This document shows, piece by piece, positions 63,025 to 64,000 of a stretch of DNA of 64,000 nucleotides (the stretch's first letter is position 1; every line of letters starts with the position of its first letter). The stretch comes from Flavobacteria bacterium BAL38 (GTDB lineage: Bacteria > Bacteroidota > Bacteroidia > Flavobacteriales > Flavobacteriaceae): NCBI GenBank assembly GCA_000169355.1, contig AAXX01000001.1:434001-498000 (forward strand), read 5' to 3'. Below the pieces are notes generated by a model. It saw only the letters and a list, made by a program, of their open reading frames with translations, ran no database searches and was not told where the DNA came from. The position numbers were made by a program, and so were the translations under genes.

Positions 63025-64000
63025 TTAATTTCCAATAACAATAAATTCACTTCTTCTATTCATTTGATGTTCTTCTTCTGAACATTTTACACCATCGGAA
63101 CAATGATTAACAAGCCTAGATTCTCCATATCCTTTACTCGAAATTCTACTAGAATCGATTCCGTTCTTAACCAACCAATTAGAGGTTTCTAATGCTCTTT
63201 TATTAGATAATTCTAAATTATAAGACTTAGATGCTCTACTATCGGTATGTGATTTAATTTCTAATTTAATGTCTGGATTCTTTTGCATTACATACAATAA
63301 AATTGCAATTTGTTTTTCGGCTTTATCATTTATTTCTGATTTATCTAAATCAAAATAAATATTTTGAATAGAGAAAAATTTGGCTAAATCTAACCCGTCT
63401 TGTAATTTAACTTCCTTAGGCAACATAGTAGTTATTAAATCTGAATTAGATTTTAATTTATTTCTATAATAATCTTCTTTTGTTTCATACACTTCATGAT
63501 CATATCTTACATACCAACCTTTATTTCTATAATTATTTTTAAAGAAAAATTCGCCAGTTGAATTTGTTGTAGTTTTATCAATAATTGTTTTAGCATCATC
63601 AAATAAAGTAACAACAACATTTTCTACAGGAAAACCAAACAAAGCATCTACTACTTTACCAACAAATAATTTTTCTGTTTCCTCCATTAATGATTTTTTT
63701 TCAAAAAACTTATAAATATCATCACTCCCTTTACCTCCTGGTCTGTTTGAAGAAAAATAACCAATATGACTTTGAGCATTAATAGAATAAGAAAAATCAT
63801 CAAAAGCAGAATTTATTGGATTTCCAATATTGAATGGTTTCGAAAAAGTATCATCATTATTAATCTTAGAAACAAAAACATCTAATCCACCAAGACCTAA
63901 ATGACCATTGGAAGCAAAATACAATTCATTATCAGAAGACAAAAAAGGAAAAGTTTCTCTAGCTTCTGTATTAATTTCTGCTCCAAGATTTTCTGGAACA
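63025..64000 (-). CDS. OmpA family protein with PD40 repeats, 3' part only
   Basis: The frame is open to the window edge; the apparent internal start at 63942 lies within a PD40 (WD40-like) repeat. Visible domains: PD40 repeats (ETFPFLSSDNELYFASNGH, IGYFSSNRPGGKGSDDIY), a carboxypeptidase-regulatory-like domain (FVGKVVDALFGFPVENVVV), and a C-terminal OmpA peptidoglycan-binding domain (YFDLDKSEIN, HTDSRASKSYN, RRSEFIVI). The architecture resembles PorE-like envelope proteins of type IX systems. It precedes the kinase by 21 bp and may be part of the same operon. Confidence 0.92.
   Translation of the reverse strand, partial: VPENLGAEINTEARETFPFLSSDNELYFASNGHLGLGGLDVFVSKINNDDTFSKPFNIGNPINSAFDDFSYSINAQSHIGYFSSNRPGGKGSDDIYKFFEKKSLMEETEKLFVGKVVDALFGFPVENVVVTLFDDAKTIIDKTTTNSTGEFFFKNNYRNKGWYVRYDHEVYETKEDYYRNKLKSNSDLITTMLPKEVKLQDGLDLAKFFSIQNIYFDLDKSEINDKAEKQIAILLYVMQKNPDIKLEIKSHTDSRASKSYNLELSNKRALETSNWLVKNGIDSSRISSKGYGESRLVNHCSDGVKCSEEEHQMNRRSEFIVIGN

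Noticed and set aside
63025..63942. A stand-alone OmpA gene starting at 63942
   Set aside because: The start would be a TTG inside a PD40 repeat and the frame remains open to 64000, so the gene continues outside the window.
1..64000. CRISPR arrays, insertion sequences, prophage or integrated plasmid
   Set aside because: No regularly spaced repeats, transposase, integrase or phage structural motifs were seen on either strand.

Overview
The window is AT-rich chromosomal DNA from a member of the Bacteroidota, most likely a Flavobacterium-like Flavobacteriaceae. Four things point there. Promoters carry the Bacteroidota -7 box (TAnnTTTG) and genes lack strong Shine-Dalgarno sequences. Family markers are present: a type IX secretion C-terminal domain, a PorV/PorQ-like protein, a PD40-OmpA protein, DUF4369 and DUF6132. 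The housekeeping genes (cydAB, argS, fabH, htpG, recQ, kdsD, tatC, lptB, pssA, idi) look like single-copy chromosomal genes. I see no phage, insertion sequence, CRISPR array or rRNA. The only tRNA is tRNA-Thr(TGT).

Layout. 1-11 kb, all on the minus strand: a tripartite RND efflux operon (permease cut by the left edge, adaptor, TolC), a sulfide:quinone-reductase-like flavoprotein followed by an unlisted 43-residue peptide gene, a ferritin-like DUF2202 lipoprotein, cytochrome bd oxidase (cydAB), a Lys/Cys-rich exported peptide, a T9SS-secreted kelch-like protein and two small membrane/exported proteins. 11-21 kb: an ankyrin protein, a three-gene MBOAT/SGNH O-acylation cassette, argS, fabH, a YegP-like protein and an orphan ABC ATPase. 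21-31 kb, mostly plus strand: htpG, SRPBCC, DUF2721, lipoproteins, an L,D-transpeptidase, a DMT exporter, AlkB, DUF2805, an M61 peptidase and a DUF4369 protein. 31-36 kb: a 1562-residue FIST-GAF-PAS hybrid histidine kinase with a small exported partner, then about 750 bases of gene-free, very AT-rich DNA. 37-40 kb: tRNA-Thr and an idi-queD-bcp-manA group. 40-54 kb: a cold-shock-domain protein, phospholipase A, a flavoprotein, DUF2891, recQ, a kdsD-tatC-CMD-lptB block, GH25 lysozyme with pssA, a PorV-like protein and DUF4105. 54-60.5 kb: an exopolysaccharide cluster (priming transferase, three GT4 glycosyltransferases, O-antigen-ligase-like polymerase). 60.5-64 kb: two response regulators, a GAF histidine kinase and a PD40/OmpA protein cut by the right edge.

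Main discovery candidate: six transcription units in the first 11 kb share one promoter design. Each has a 14-bp palindrome GTAAC-N4-GTTAC (or a close variant), then 21 or 22 bases, then a TAnnTTTG -7 box, then a gene start 13-26 bases further on. The N4 half-site spacing is that of FNR boxes, and the position fits an activator centred near -41.5. The units are the RND efflux operon, the SQR-like gene with its small peptide, DUF2202, cydAB, a 106-residue exported protein and a DUF6132 protein. Together they look like the regulon of a Crp/Fnr-family activator not encoded in this window, probably responding to low oxygen, sulfide, NO or redox stress. The trigger is inference; the promoter architecture is read directly from the sequence. 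No computation was run: family calls rest on motif recognition.
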